Assembly (NCBI GenBank): GCA_029213165.1
Contig: JARGNO010000014.1
Coordinates: 1 to 64,000 of the forward strand
Length of the DNA: 64,000 bases
Direction of reading: 5' to 3'
Origin: Minwuia sp.
GTDB taxonomy: Bacteria; Pseudomonadota; Alphaproteobacteria; Minwuiales; Minwuiaceae
Shown: piece after piece, positions 9,494 to 19,238 of the stretch
How the letters are laid out: every line of letters begins with the position of its first letter
How positions within the stretch are numbered: the stretch's first letter is position 1
The notes under the pieces: generated by a model
Databases searched by the model: none
Told to the model about the DNA's origin: nothing
Seen by the model: only the letters and a program-made list of their open reading frames with translations
Position numbers and translations under genes: made by a program

Positions 9494-10272
9494 TGCACCC
9501 GCGTCTTCTCAGACTGAACACCGATCTGGCCATCGCCCTTGGCTGGCTGACCCGTCTGCCGACGCGCTTTCCCGACGATGCCGCCGACCGCAAGCTGGCC
9601 GAGACGCGTTGGGCCTGTCCGGTTGTGGGCGCCATGCTCGCCGCAGCACTGGCCGCCACCTTCACAGCCATGACCGGGCTCGGTGCGAACGGTCTGCTCG
9701 CCGCTGCGGTGACCGTGGCACTCTCGGTGCTGCTGACCGGCGCGCTGCACGAGGACGGGCTGGCCGACATGCTGGATGGTCTGGGGGCACGTGGCGGTCG
9801 TGACGCCCGCCTCACCGCCATGCGCGACAGCCGCATCGGCACCTTTGGCACCCTTGGACTGATCCTCATCTTGCTGGTCCGGGTCGCGGCGCTCTCGTCA
9901 CTCGACCTGCTCGATGCCCTGGCAGCACTGCTGGCAGCACTCGCGCTCGGCCGGGCCGGCATGTCGGTGGTCATGGCACGCCTGCCGCTCGCCCGCGCTG
10001 ATGGAGCCGCGGCGGGTGCCGGGAAGGCAGGCAGCAGCGACGCGCGACAGGCCTGTGGCGTCGCGCTGCTGATCGCGCTGCTGGCAAGTGTCATTGGCGG
10101 CGCCCCAATCATGCTCATGCTGCTGGTGGCCCTGCTGGCGATGGCCGCAGCGCTCGCCCTCGCGGAACTCGCCCTGCGCACCTTCGGCGGCTATACCGGC
10201 GATGTGCTGGGTGCCACCTGCATGGCAGTCGAGACTGTCGTCCTGCTGGCATGGAGCATGGGCGCAGGCTAG
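9493..10272 (+). CDS. cobS: Adenosylcobinamide-GDP ribazoletransferase
   Basis: WLTRLP, LHEDGLADMLDGLGARGGRDARLTAMRDSRIGTFG motif; overlaps the cobP stop. Confidence 0.94.
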   Translation: MHPRLLRLNTDLAIALGWLTRLPTRFPDDAADRKLAETRWACPVVGAMLAAALAATFTAMTGLGANGLLAAAVTVALSVLLTGALHEDGLADMLDGLGARGGRDARLTAMRDSRIGTFGTLGLILILLVRVAALSSLDLLDALAALLAALALGRAGMSVVMARLPLARADGAAAGAGKAGSSDARQACGVALLIALLASVIGGAPIMLMLLVALLAMAAALALAELALRTFGGYTGDVLGATCMAVETVVLLAWSMGAG

Positions 10273-10306
10273 GCTCCCCCGCATGTGACAATCTGGGGAG
10301 GACAGC

Positions 10307-11050
10307 ATGACAGGACGGCTTGAGGGACGCGCGGCAATCGTGACGGGCGCGGCGAGCGGCATTGGACGGGCAACGGCGGATCTCTTTGCCCGCGAAGGGG
10401 CGATGGTTCTGGCCGTCGACCTGCCCGGCAAGGGGTTGGCGGAGGCCCATGACCATGCCTATGTGACGCCGTTCGAGGCGGACGTGGCGGCGGAGGGTGC
10501 AGCGGAGCGCATCATCGGCAAGGCCATCGAGACCTTCGGCAAGCTGGATATCCTCTACAACAACGCCGGGGTCAGCCGGAACGCGCTGGCCGAGGTCATG
10601 ACCGACGACCAGTGGGACATCACACTCGCTGTCAATCTGACCGGTCCCTACAAGTTGTGCCGCGCCGCAATCCCGCATCTGAAGGAAAGCCCGGCACCGC
10701 GCATCATCTCCACCGCATCGGTCATGGCCCGCATGACCGATTACGGTCTGACCGCCTATTGCGCATCAAAGGCCGGCGTCGCGGGCATGACCCGGACGCT
10801 GGCGCTGGAACTCGGCAAGTTCGGCATCACCTGCAACTACATCGAACCCGGCGCGATCCACACCGGCATGACCGGTGCCAGCTTTGCCGACGAGAACATC
10901 GCGACGATCTGGGCCAAGAAGTCCGCGCTGCGGCGGCTGGGACAGCCCATCGACATTGCCCGTGGCGCCCTGTTCCTGGCTTCCGACGATGCCGGATTCG
11001 TCTCGGGTCACGGTTTGACGGTTGATGGCGGCCTGACGCTGCGGACCTGA
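10307..11050 (+). CDS. SDR family oxidoreductase
   Basis: GXXXGXG (TGAASGIGRAT), NNAGVS, YCASK catalytic motifs; GGAGGA ribosome binding site upstream. Confidence 0.94.
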   Translation: MTGRLEGRAAIVTGAASGIGRATADLFAREGAMVLAVDLPGKGLAEAHDHAYVTPFEADVAAEGAAERIIGKAIETFGKLDILYNNAGVSRNALAEVMTDDQWDITLAVNLTGPYKLCRAAIPHLKESPAPRIISTASVMARMTDYGLTAYCASKAGVAGMTRTLALELGKFGITCNYIEPGAIHTGMTGASFADENIATIWAKKSALRRLGQPIDIARGALFLASDDAGFVSGHGLTVDGGLTLRT

Positions 11051-11063
11051 CCGGACCGTGATC

Positions 11064-11092
11064 GGGGAGCGAGGAATGCGCGCTCCCCTTTT
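11064..11092 (+). terminator. Intrinsic terminator after the SDR gene
   Basis: GGGGAGCG (11064-11071) / CGCTCCCC (11081-11088) followed by TTTT, 13 bp after the stop codon. Confidence 0.75.
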
Positions 11093-11142
11093 CGGCGGAC
11101 TGCGATAGATGTTCTTCTCCCGATTGCTGTGGAGAGAACCGG

Positions 11143-11778
11143 ATGGACCGCCCGTCAAGTGACATTGCCTTCACCCCTGCCGTCAAGGCGGCCCAGCAGC
11201 GGCTGGGCTCACGCGATACCTACCGGCGCATGGAGGAGAAGGGTGGGTTCCGCACCGCGTTGAGCGACGATCTGCTGGCCTTCATCGCCGAGCGGGATTC
11301 ATTCTATCTCGGCACCGTCAGTTCGGAGGGCCAGCCCTATATCCAGCACCGTGGCGGGCCGAAGGGCTTCCTGCGACCGGTCGATGAAACCACGCTTGGC
11401 ATCGCGGATTTCGGCGGCAATCGCCAATATGTGACACTCGGCAATCTGGCCGGAAATCCGAAGGCCTTCATCTTCCTGATGGACTATGCCAACCGCCGCC
11501 GGATCAAGGTCTGGGGCGAGGCACGTGTGGTCGAGGACGATCCGGAACTCATGGCACGCCTGTCATTGCCGGATTATCCGGCAGGCAAGGTGGAGCGTGC
11601 CATCCTGTTTCAGGTCACAGCCTGGGACATCAATTGCCCGCAGCACATCACGCCGCGCCATGACGTCGATGCCTTCGCGGAGGCAAACCGTCAGATCCTG
11701 CAACAGCTCGCCGACCTGGAGACCGAAAACGCCGAACTGAAACGTCTGCTGGCCGAGGCCAAGACCCGCTCCAACTGA
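11143..11778 (+). CDS. Pyridoxamine 5'-phosphate oxidase family (FMN-binding) protein
   Basis: DSFYLGTVSSEGQPYIQHRGGPKGFLRPVDETTLGIADFGGNRQYVTLGNL. Confidence 0.85.
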   Translation: MDRPSSDIAFTPAVKAAQQRLGSRDTYRRMEEKGGFRTALSDDLLAFIAERDSFYLGTVSSEGQPYIQHRGGPKGFLRPVDETTLGIADFGGNRQYVTLGNLAGNPKAFIFLMDYANRRRIKVWGEARVVEDDPELMARLSLPDYPAGKVERAILFQVTAWDINCPQHITPRHDVDAFAEANRQILQQLADLETENAELKRLLAEAKTRSN

Positions 11779-11949
11779 AATGTGTCCACGACGCCAGGCC
11801 GTTCCACTGTTTGATTGCGGCACCGGCCCGCTCCCCACCCGGCCAGCCTGCGACATAGCGCCAATCCGCAACATCGGACTGGAGGGTGCAGCGGGAATAC
11901 GGCAGGAAACAGGCATGCGTCCGACCGGATGGGCAGAAAGGTTCGTGCA

Positions 11950-12663
11950 ATGACTGACGATCTTCCGAACATCGTGCCCGAGGCACTGCACGCCATCAGT
12001 ACATCGCACCTCGCCGCCGCTGGTGCCCCGACACATCCGCCGCGTATCCTGCTGCTCTATGGCTCCCTGCGTGAACGATCCTATTCCCGGCTGATGACGG
12101 AGGAAGCGGCTCGCGTTCTGACGGCGCTGGGGGCCGAGCCACGGATCTACAGTCCGGCGGGCCTGCCATTGGTGGACGACGCGGCGGACACGCACCCGAA
12201 AGTGGCTGAACTACGCGAACTCTCCCTCTGGTCGGAAGCGCATGTCTGGTGCTCCCCCGAACGTCACGGCGCCATGACCGGGATCATGAAGACCCAGATC
12301 GACTGGCTGCCACTGGCCCCCATCGGCGGGGTTCGCCCGACCCAGGGCCGCACGCTGGCGGTGATGCAGGTCTGTGGCGGTTCGCAGAGCTTCAACGCAG
12401 TCAACCAGATGCGCATTCTCGGACGCTGGATGCGCATGATCACGATCCCCAACCAGTCCTCCGTCCCGAAGGCGTTCCTGGAATTCGAGGAAGATGGCCG
12501 CATGAAGCCATCACCGTTCTACAACCGCATGGTGGACGTGATGGAAGAACTGGTGAAGTTCACCTGGCTGACGCGCGGGCACGCTGCCTATCTGGTGGAC
12601 CGCTATTCGGAACGCGTGGAAAGCGTCGAGGAGTTGTCGCAACGGGTCAACCGGAAGAGCTGA
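11950..12663 (+). CDS. arsH: NADPH-dependent FMN reductase, ArsH family
   Basis: [28 protein letters not shown]...[21 protein letters not shown]...; ArsH signature. Confidence 0.9.
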   Translation: MTDDLPNIVPEALHAISTSHLAAAGAPTHPPRILLLYGSLRERSYSRLMTEEAARVLTALGAEPRIYSPAGLPLVDDAADTHPKVAELRELSLWSEAHVWCSPERHGAMTGIMKTQIDWLPLAPIGGVRPTQGRTLAVMQVCGGSQSFNAVNQMRILGRWMRMITIPNQSSVPKAFLEFEEDGRMKPSPFYNRMVDVMEELVKFTWLTRGHAAYLVDRYSERVESVEELSQRVNRKS

Positions 12664-12672
12664 CCGGGCATC

Positions 12673-12690
12673 GCAGCATCCGAATGCTGC
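12673..12690. terminator. Terminator-like hairpin between convergent genes
   Basis: Perfect inverted repeat GCAGCAT-CCGA-ATGCTGC between convergent ORFs; no strong T tract. Confidence 0.4.
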
Positions 12691-12701
12691 ACCAGACAGA
12701 C

Positions 12702-13409
12702 TCAGCCCTTCGCGATCCTGTCGGCGGCGGCGATCAGGAAGTCGGTCAGGTCGTCGGTGACATGATGGATGTGTTCACCTTCCGATTCCTCATGGCTCCA
12801 TTCGCTGATGCCGGGAATCCAAACCGTCGTCATGCCGATGGCATGGGCCGGCACCAGATTGCGGGCCATGTCCTCGAACATCGCCGCGCTGGCAGGCGTC
12901 ACGTTGTGGGTCGCGATGAAGCGGTGATAGGGCTCGACACTCTTCTTCGGAATGAACTCGGAATGAACGATATCGAAGATGGCCTCGAAGCAATCGCCAA
13001 TTCCGATCTTGCCCATCACGTTCTCGGCGTGACTGACCGACCCATTGGTGAAGACGAGCTTCCGGCCCGGCAGCCGTTTCAGCACGTCGGCAAGCTGCGG
13101 ATTGGCATCGACCGGCGACAGGTCGATGTCATGCACGTAGTCCAGAAAATCCTCCGGCCTGACGCCGTGGTGATCGATCAACCCCTTCAGCGTCGTGCCA
13201 TGGGAGAGGAAATATCCCTTCTGCAGCCGATGCGCCTCTGCCTCGTCCACCTGCAGGAAATCGCAGATGAAGAACCGCATGCGGTCACTGACCTGGTCGA
13301 ACAGGTTGCTGCGTGCCGGATAGAGCGTGTTGTCCAGGTCGAAGACCCATGTATCGACATGGCGCAGGTCGGGGGCGGCCTGATCACCGCGATGCTCGGA
13401 ATGTGTCAT
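12702..13409 (-). CDS. Pyrimidine 5'-nucleotidase (HAD superfamily)
   Basis: WVFDLDNTLYPARSNLFDQV...; HAD motifs, LVFTNGSVSHAENVM. Confidence 0.88.
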   Translation of the reverse strand: MTHSEHRGDQAAPDLRHVDTWVFDLDNTLYPARSNLFDQVSDRMRFFICDFLQVDEAEAHRLQKGYFLSHGTTLKGLIDHHGVRPEDFLDYVHDIDLSPVDANPQLADVLKRLPGRKLVFTNGSVSHAENVMGKIGIGDCFEAIFDIVHSEFIPKKSVEPYHRFIATHNVTPASAAMFEDMARNLVPAHAIGMTTVWIPGISEWSHEESEGEHIHHVTDDLTDFLIAAADRIAKG

Positions 13410-13528
13410 GCCCTCTTATCACCGCCAGCCACGCGCCCCGCAAGTCCATTCACATCTGGCCCGTTAACGTGGCGTTAGCTGACTTGGCAGATGATGGAAC
13501 GGTGATCCGCGACCGGGGACTGATCAAG

Positions 13529-14755
13529 ATGGCCGACGACAAGCGCAACACCGACATGATTGCCTACCAGAAACAGATTGCTGCCCTGAAGAGCACCAAT
13601 CAGGGCACACGCCTGGCGCTGGCGAAGGATGCCGACTCGCGCCCCGAGGTCCTCTATTATCTGGCAGAGGATCAGGACAAGGATGTCCGCAGTGCCGTTG
13701 CCGGCAACCCCTCCACACCCGGCCAGGCTGACCTGAAACTGTCGGAGGACGTGGACCCCTACGTCCGCACCGAACTGGCGCGCAAGATCGGCAGGCTGCT
13801 GCCCGGCATCGGTGGCGCGAAGCAGGAACGGCTGCGCGACCTGACCGAGCAGGCACTGGACCACCTTTCCGCCGACCGGCTTGTGGATGTTCGCGCTGCC
13901 CTCGCCGATGCAATCCGGGATTCCGAGATCGTGCCGAAGCCCATCGTCATGAAACTGGCGCAGGATGTGGAGGAGATCGTCGCCGCCCCGATCCTGGAAT
14001 ACTCGCCACTGCTGAATGATGCCGACCTGGTAGAGATCATTGCCGCCGGTGTCACCATCGGTGCCCTGCCCTCCATCGCCCGCCGCCGCGGCATTGGCCC
14101 GGACGTGGCCGACGCGGTTGTCGCAACCACCGACCTGCCTGCCGTCGCGGCGCTGCTGCACAACAAGTCCGCGAAGGTCCGCGCAGATACCCTGGATGAA
14201 CTGGCGGAAGACGCCCGCGATACCGACATGCTGCACGAACCGCTGGTGATGCGCCCGGAACTGTCACAGCGCGCCATCCGTCGCATTTCCACCTTCGTTG
14301 CCCGGTCACTGCTGGACCGGCTGGCGGAGCGGGGTGACCTTGACAACCGGACCCGTCAGGCGCTGGCGGAGGCCGTCGGCGAAAAGTTGTCGGAGGACAA
14401 GGACGCCGACCAGAAGCTGGATTCCGACTTCGCCGAACACCTGCACGGACGCGGCAAGCTGGACGATGAGGTCATGCAGAAGGCGATGGAGAAGAACCGC
14501 CGCAGTTTCGTCATCCGCGCCCTGGCCCTGAAGGCCGGTCGCAAGGAAGAAGCCGTGGAACGCATCATGGCCATGCGCAACGGCAAGGCGACGACGGCCC
14601 TTGTGCATCAGGCCGGTCTGTCGATGCGCACGGCCCTGCTGGTCCAGCAGCGCATCGCCCGCGTGCCACCGCACGAGTTGCTCGCCGCCCGCAACGGCGT
14701 CGACTACCCGATGACGGCGGAAGAACTGGAAATGCAGATCGCCCACATCGGGTAG
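13529..14755 (+). CDS. DUF2336 domain-containing protein (HEAT-like repeats)
   Basis: LALAKDADSRPEVLYYLAEDQDKDVRSAVAGNPSTP...; characteristic DUF2336 arrangement. Confidence 0.8.
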   Translation: MADDKRNTDMIAYQKQIAALKSTNQGTRLALAKDADSRPEVLYYLAEDQDKDVRSAVAGNPSTPGQADLKLSEDVDPYVRTELARKIGRLLPGIGGAKQERLRDLTEQALDHLSADRLVDVRAALADAIRDSEIVPKPIVMKLAQDVEEIVAAPILEYSPLLNDADLVEIIAAGVTIGALPSIARRRGIGPDVADAVVATTDLPAVAALLHNKSAKVRADTLDELAEDARDTDMLHEPLVMRPELSQRAIRRISTFVARSLLDRLAERGDLDNRTRQALAEAVGEKLSEDKDADQKLDSDFAEHLHGRGKLDDEVMQKAMEKNRRSFVIRALALKAGRKEEAVERIMAMRNGKATTALVHQAGLSMRTALLVQQRIARVPPHELLAARNGVDYPMTAEELEMQIAHIG

Positions 14756-14791
14756 GAAGCCGGGTGCTACCCACGCTGTCCTCCGACCAGA

Positions 14792-15817
14792 TTACCGGCC
14801 TGGCCTGCGCCCGGTCATGATCGTCAGGATCTCGAACAGCATCTGGCCACCGACCTGCGCGGTATTGGTGGTGGCGTCATATTGCGGTGCCACCTCCACC
14901 ACGTCTCCGCCGACGATGTCCAGCCCGTCGAGGCCACGGAAAATCTGCTGCACCTCACGCGGGGTCAGGCCACCGACTTCCGGTGTGCCGGTGCCGGGGG
15001 CGAAGCCGGGATCGATGCCGTCGATGTCGAAGGTGACATAGACCGGTCCGTCACCGAGCACACGACGCGCAGCCGCGATCACCGCCGGGATGCCCTGCTC
15101 CATCACCTTCTCGATGTGGAAGACCGTCATCCCGGCGTCCTGCGAGAACTCCCAGATGTATTCCGAAGCACCACGGATGCCGATCTGGATGCAGCGTTCC
15201 GGATCCAGCACGCCGTCCAGCACCGCCATGCGAAAAGGACCACCGTGATGGAACTTGCTGTGATCGAACTCGCCACCCGTATCGCAATGGGCGTCGATAT
15301 GGATCATGCCGAGCGGGCGGTCGCGCCCCAGCGCCTTCATGATCGGATAGGTGATGGAATGGTCTCCGCCCACGGACAGGGGACGCACCCCGGCATCACG
15401 GATCGTGTTGTAGTAGGCCTCGATGTCTTCCATTGCCATGTCGAGGCTGAAGCGGCTGCGGAACGGCACATCGCCCACGTCACCAACCTTCGCCTCCAGG
15501 AACGGCGCGCGGGCCAGGATATGGTGCCAGGGGCCGATCCGCTCGATCGTGCGCACGGCGCGGGGGCCAAAACGGGCACCGGGCCGGTTGGTGACGCCCA
15601 GATCCATCGGCACGCCGACCAGCGCGATATCCAGGCCGTCCAGCCCCTCCACCGCCGGTGCCCCCAGAAAAGTCGGTATTCCGGCAAAGGGCGCATGGCG
15701 ACGCCCGCCATCCTCGAACTGTGAATCCGTGATGGCGCGATAGCGCTCGTCATGGGTGGTGCCGGGCTCCACATCGCCATATCTGGCGCGCAGCCGCTTC
15801 AGGTTTTCCTGATCCAT
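14792..15817 (-). CDS. speB: Agmatinase / arginase family ureohydrolase
   Basis: GGDHSITYP, IHIDAHCDTGG, TFDIDGIDPGFAPGTGTPEVGG metal-binding motifs. Confidence 0.93.
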   Translation of the reverse strand: MDQENLKRLRARYGDVEPGTTHDERYRAITDSQFEDGGRRHAPFAGIPTFLGAPAVEGLDGLDIALVGVPMDLGVTNRPGARFGPRAVRTIERIGPWHHILARAPFLEAKVGDVGDVPFRSRFSLDMAMEDIEAYYNTIRDAGVRPLSVGGDHSITYPIMKALGRDRPLGMIHIDAHCDTGGEFDHSKFHHGGPFRMAVLDGVLDPERCIQIGIRGASEYIWEFSQDAGMTVFHIEKVMEQGIPAVIAAARRVLGDGPVYVTFDIDGIDPGFAPGTGTPEVGGLTPREVQQIFRGLDGLDIVGGDVVEVAPQYDATTNTAQVGGQMLFEILTIMTGRRPGR

Positions 15818-15840
15818 CTCACCCGGCCTCCTGTTGTTGC

Positions 15841-15928
15841 GTGGACCGTGCCGCCCCTCGCCCCCTCCCGGCCACCCACGGGATTATCCTGAAATGGGTC
15901 GCCAGGAGGCGGGGGCGGCACGGTCCAC
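15841..15928 (-). repeat. Long-hairpin repeat element, copy A
   Basis: About 36-bp imperfect inverted repeat GTGGACCGTGCCGCCCC.../...GGGGCGGCACGGTCCAC; core/loop GACCCATTTCAGGATA (minus strand) shared with copy B at 43471-43550. Confidence 0.8.
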
Positions 15929-15942
15929 CAAGAATCAATCCG

Positions 15943-16782
15943 CTACTTGCCGCTGAACTTCGGTGCGCGGCGTTCGACGAAATGTGCCACGCCTTCCTTG
16001 AAGTCCTCCGAATCGAAGCTGCCCGGCATTTCCGAGTTCGCTGTCAGGGTGGCGTGCTCCAGCGACTGCAGCATGGCCTTGTAGACCTGCGACTTCATCA
16101 CCCGGATGGAACGCGGCGAGACCATCGTTGCCAGTTCATCGGCATAGGCGTGACACTGGTCGGCGAAGTCCGCCATCTCGATCACCCGGTTGACCAGCCC
16201 CATCGACTGCGCCTCGGCGGCACCGAACTTGCGGCCCGACAACAGCAGGTCCAGCGCGTTGGCGTGGCCCACCAGCATCGGCAGCATCCAGGAAATGCCA
16301 TGCTCCGCGATCAGGCCACGGCGGGAGAAGGCGGTGGTGAAGACAGCCGCGTCGGAGGCGAAGCGCATGTCGCAATACAGCGCCATGACCATGCCCAGCC
16401 CGGCACACGGCCCGTTGATCGCCCCCAGCACCGGCTTCGGCACCGTCGGGAAATAGCTGTAGCGCATGGTGTAGTCCGTCGGCAGGTCCAGCCCGCCCGG
16501 AATGGCATTGTTCACCGCACTGAGCGACTGGATGCGGGACTTCGCGGAGGCCGCCTCGTCCTGGATATCCCCCAGCAGGTTCATGTCTGCCCCGGCGCAG
16601 AAGCCACGGCCCGCGCCGGTCAGCACGATGGCGCGCACGGCGTCGTCATTCGATGCCTCCAGCATCGCCTCCCGCACCTCCGCCTCCATCTTCCGGGTCC
16701 AGGCGTTGAGCTGGTCGGGACGGTTCAGGGTGATGGTGGCAACCGCGCCGTTGCGGTCATAGAGCACTTCCGAAAGGTTCAT
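15943..16782 (-). CDS. Enoyl-CoA hydratase/isomerase family protein
   Basis: ATITLNRPDQLNAW...AIVLTGAGRGFCAGADM...KPVLGAINGPCAGLGM crotonase motifs. Confidence 0.93.
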   Translation of the reverse strand: MNLSEVLYDRNGAVATITLNRPDQLNAWTRKMEAEVREAMLEASNDDAVRAIVLTGAGRGFCAGADMNLLGDIQDEAASAKSRIQSLSAVNNAIPGGLDLPTDYTMRYSYFPTVPKPVLGAINGPCAGLGMVMALYCDMRFASDAAVFTTAFSRRGLIAEHGISWMLPMLVGHANALDLLLSGRKFGAAEAQSMGLVNRVIEMADFADQCHAYADELATMVSPRSIRVMKSQVYKAMLQSLEHATLTANSEMPGSFDSEDFKEGVAHFVERRAPKFSGK

Positions 16783-16882
16783 GGTTTCCCTCCCCAGGAT
16801 CACGCTGCCGACAGGGGCCAGCACATTGACTGGCCACAGGATAGCGCCATGGTAGGGCATGGTCATCAGGGAGGATGATGGA

Positions 16883-18037
16883 ATGCCCGGCTCACTTCGC
16901 CCCTTCACGGTTCAGGTCCCGGACGCGGACATTGCTGATGTTCAGGCCCGCCTGCGCGAGACCCGCTGGCCGCGGGAGGAACCGGAGGCTGAGCCCTGGG
17001 CGCTGGGTGCGGACATGGCGCATGTGCGCGCCCTCTGCGACCACTGGGCGGACGGGTTCGACTGGCGCGCGGTGGAACGGCAGATCAACCGCTTCGACAA
17101 CTTCCACGCCACCGTCGACGGCCTCGACATCCATTTCATCCGGGAGAAGGGGTCGGGCAGCAATCCCCTGCCCCTGATCCTGACCCATGGCTGGCCCGGC
17201 TCCATCGTCGAGTTCCTGGAAGTGATCGAGCCGCTGGCCCACCCGGAGCGCTTCGGCGGACAGGCGGAAGACGGCTTCGACGTCATCGTCCCCAGCCTGC
17301 CCGGCTATGGTTTCAGTGCCGCACCGCCGAAACCCGTCGACTGTCGGGAGACCGCGCGGCTCTGGCGGCACCTGATGGTCGATGTGCTGGGCCATGAGCG
17401 CTTCATGGCACAGGGCGGCGACTGGGGCAGCCTGGTGACCTCATGGCTCGGCCTGGCGCATTCGGACGTCTGCTGCGGCATTCACCAGAACATGTGGATC
17501 CCCCGCCCGGCCACCATCGATCCGACCCCGGATGCGGAAGAACAGGCATGGCTGAAACAGCGCCAGCGCGACCTGCGTTTCGAGACCGCCTATCAGGCGA
17601 TCCAGTCCACCAGACCGCAGACGCTGAGCTATGGGCTGACCGATTCCCCTGCCGGCCTTGCCGCCTGGATCACGGAGAAATTCCACACCTGGGGCGATAC
17701 GCATGGCGATCTGCACAGCCGTTTCAGCGCCGACCGGCTGCTCGCCAATATCGCGCTCTACTGGCACACCGGCACCATCAACAGCTCCACCTGGATGTAT
17801 ACGTCCATCGTGGAGAGCGACAACTTCCTGGTTCCGGACGGCCAGCGGATCAGGGTGCCGGTCGGCATCGCGCGCTTCCCCGCCGACAGCTTCTCCATGC
17901 CCCCGCGCCAGTGGGTGGAACGCATGGCCAATGTGGTGCACTGGACGGAGATGCCCGCAGGCGGCCACTTCGCGGCGATGGAGGAACCGGCCCCCTTCAT
18001 CGACGACCTTCGCGCCTTCGCCCGGATGGTCAGGTAG
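16883..18037 (+). CDS. Epoxide hydrolase (EHN N-terminal domain, alpha/beta hydrolase)
   Basis: MPGSLRPFTVQVPDADIADVQARLRETRWP; HGWPGSIVEFLEVI; QGGDWGSLVTSWL nucleophile motif. Confidence 0.93.
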   Translation: MPGSLRPFTVQVPDADIADVQARLRETRWPREEPEAEPWALGADMAHVRALCDHWADGFDWRAVERQINRFDNFHATVDGLDIHFIREKGSGSNPLPLILTHGWPGSIVEFLEVIEPLAHPERFGGQAEDGFDVIVPSLPGYGFSAAPPKPVDCRETARLWRHLMVDVLGHERFMAQGGDWGSLVTSWLGLAHSDVCCGIHQNMWIPRPATIDPTPDAEEQAWLKQRQRDLRFETAYQAIQSTRPQTLSYGLTDSPAGLAAWITEKFHTWGDTHGDLHSRFSADRLLANIALYWHTGTINSSTWMYTSIVESDNFLVPDGQRIRVPVGIARFPADSFSMPPRQWVERMANVVHWTEMPAGGHFAAMEEPAPFIDDLRAFARMVR

Positions 18038-18087
18038 GGGCGTTCTGTCTTCCGACCCCGGCCGGGCCCCAAGGCAAAATCCGACTG

Positions 18088-18708
18088 CTACCGCTTCATC
18101 GCCGCGCGAATCCGGTCCGCCATCTCTTCGATCGCCATCTGGCCGTTGAAGATATCCACGTTCTGCCCGTCCGGCCCCATGAAGTAGATGAAGTTGGAGT
18201 GGTCCATCAGGTAGTAGGGATCGTCCGGGTCATCGCTCGGTGCCTTTGCGTAATAGACGCGGTAGGCCTTTGCGGCGGTCGTGATCTCCGCCTCCGTGCC
18301 CGTCAGCCCGATCATGCGGGGGTGGAACGCCTCCACATAGGCATGCATCTGGGCCACATCGTCCCGCGCCGGATCGACCGTGATGAAGACCGGCATGACC
18401 TGCGCCGCGTCCGCGCCCAGCTCGTCCATCACCGCCGCCATGTCCTGCAGTTCCGTCGGGCAGACATCGGGACAGAAGGTGTAGCCGAAATAGATCATCG
18501 ACCAGGTATCCGTCAGCGCCGCCTCCGTCACCCGCTCCCCGTCGTCATTGGTCAGGGCAAAGGGGCCACCGATGGAGACCGTACCGCTGGTCTGCACCCC
18601 ACCCGCCCGCTGCGCAGGGTCACGAAGGCCATCGACAATCACTGCCGCGCCGCCAATCAGCGCCGCGAGCACCAGGACCGAAATCCCGAAAATGCGTGTG
18701 CGTTTCAT
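18088..18708 (-). CDS. SCO1/SenC family copper chaperone-like protein
   Basis: IYFGYTFCPDVCPTELQDMA CXXXC motif; DHSNFIYFMGPDG. Confidence 0.93.
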   Translation of the reverse strand: MKRTRIFGISVLVLAALIGGAAVIVDGLRDPAQRAGGVQTSGTVSIGGPFALTNDDGERVTEAALTDTWSMIYFGYTFCPDVCPTELQDMAAVMDELGADAAQVMPVFITVDPARDDVAQMHAYVEAFHPRMIGLTGTEAEITTAAKAYRVYYAKAPSDDPDDPYYLMDHSNFIYFMGPDGQNVDIFNGQMAIEEMADRIRAAMKR

Positions 18709-18909
18709 GCCTCACGATTTAGGCCCCGCCACGCTCATCGCCTTCGTGGCATGCCGTCGCAGGACAGCACCGGAGAGGTCGAACCGGATCACCCCCGCGT
18801 GAACAACCGGAAATCGGACAAGGTACGATCCACCCGGCGTGAGACCGATTGCACCGCCCCCGCTTTTCCGCTATCAGGACGCCTGCGGTCCGCACACGCG
18901 AACCACCAA

Positions 18910-18986
<77 letters not shown>

Positions 18987-19238
18987 TTTCACAACGACAA
19001 GAATTTGAACCCATCGCGTAATTGCGCATCACCCCTCCCGCACTCCCACAATTTTCACCCCGTTCCGACAGGGGTGGCGATAGCGAAACACCCCACCACA
19101 AGCGTCAGTGCCCGGCATCGCTCCGCCGCCTGCTCTGCTTCTTCAGCCATTCGAATCCCGGATGACTGATGGTCCATGATCACCGATTGGCGCGCATGCT
19201 CTCGCGTGCTGAAATGGCTCCGGGGAGGACTATCACAC

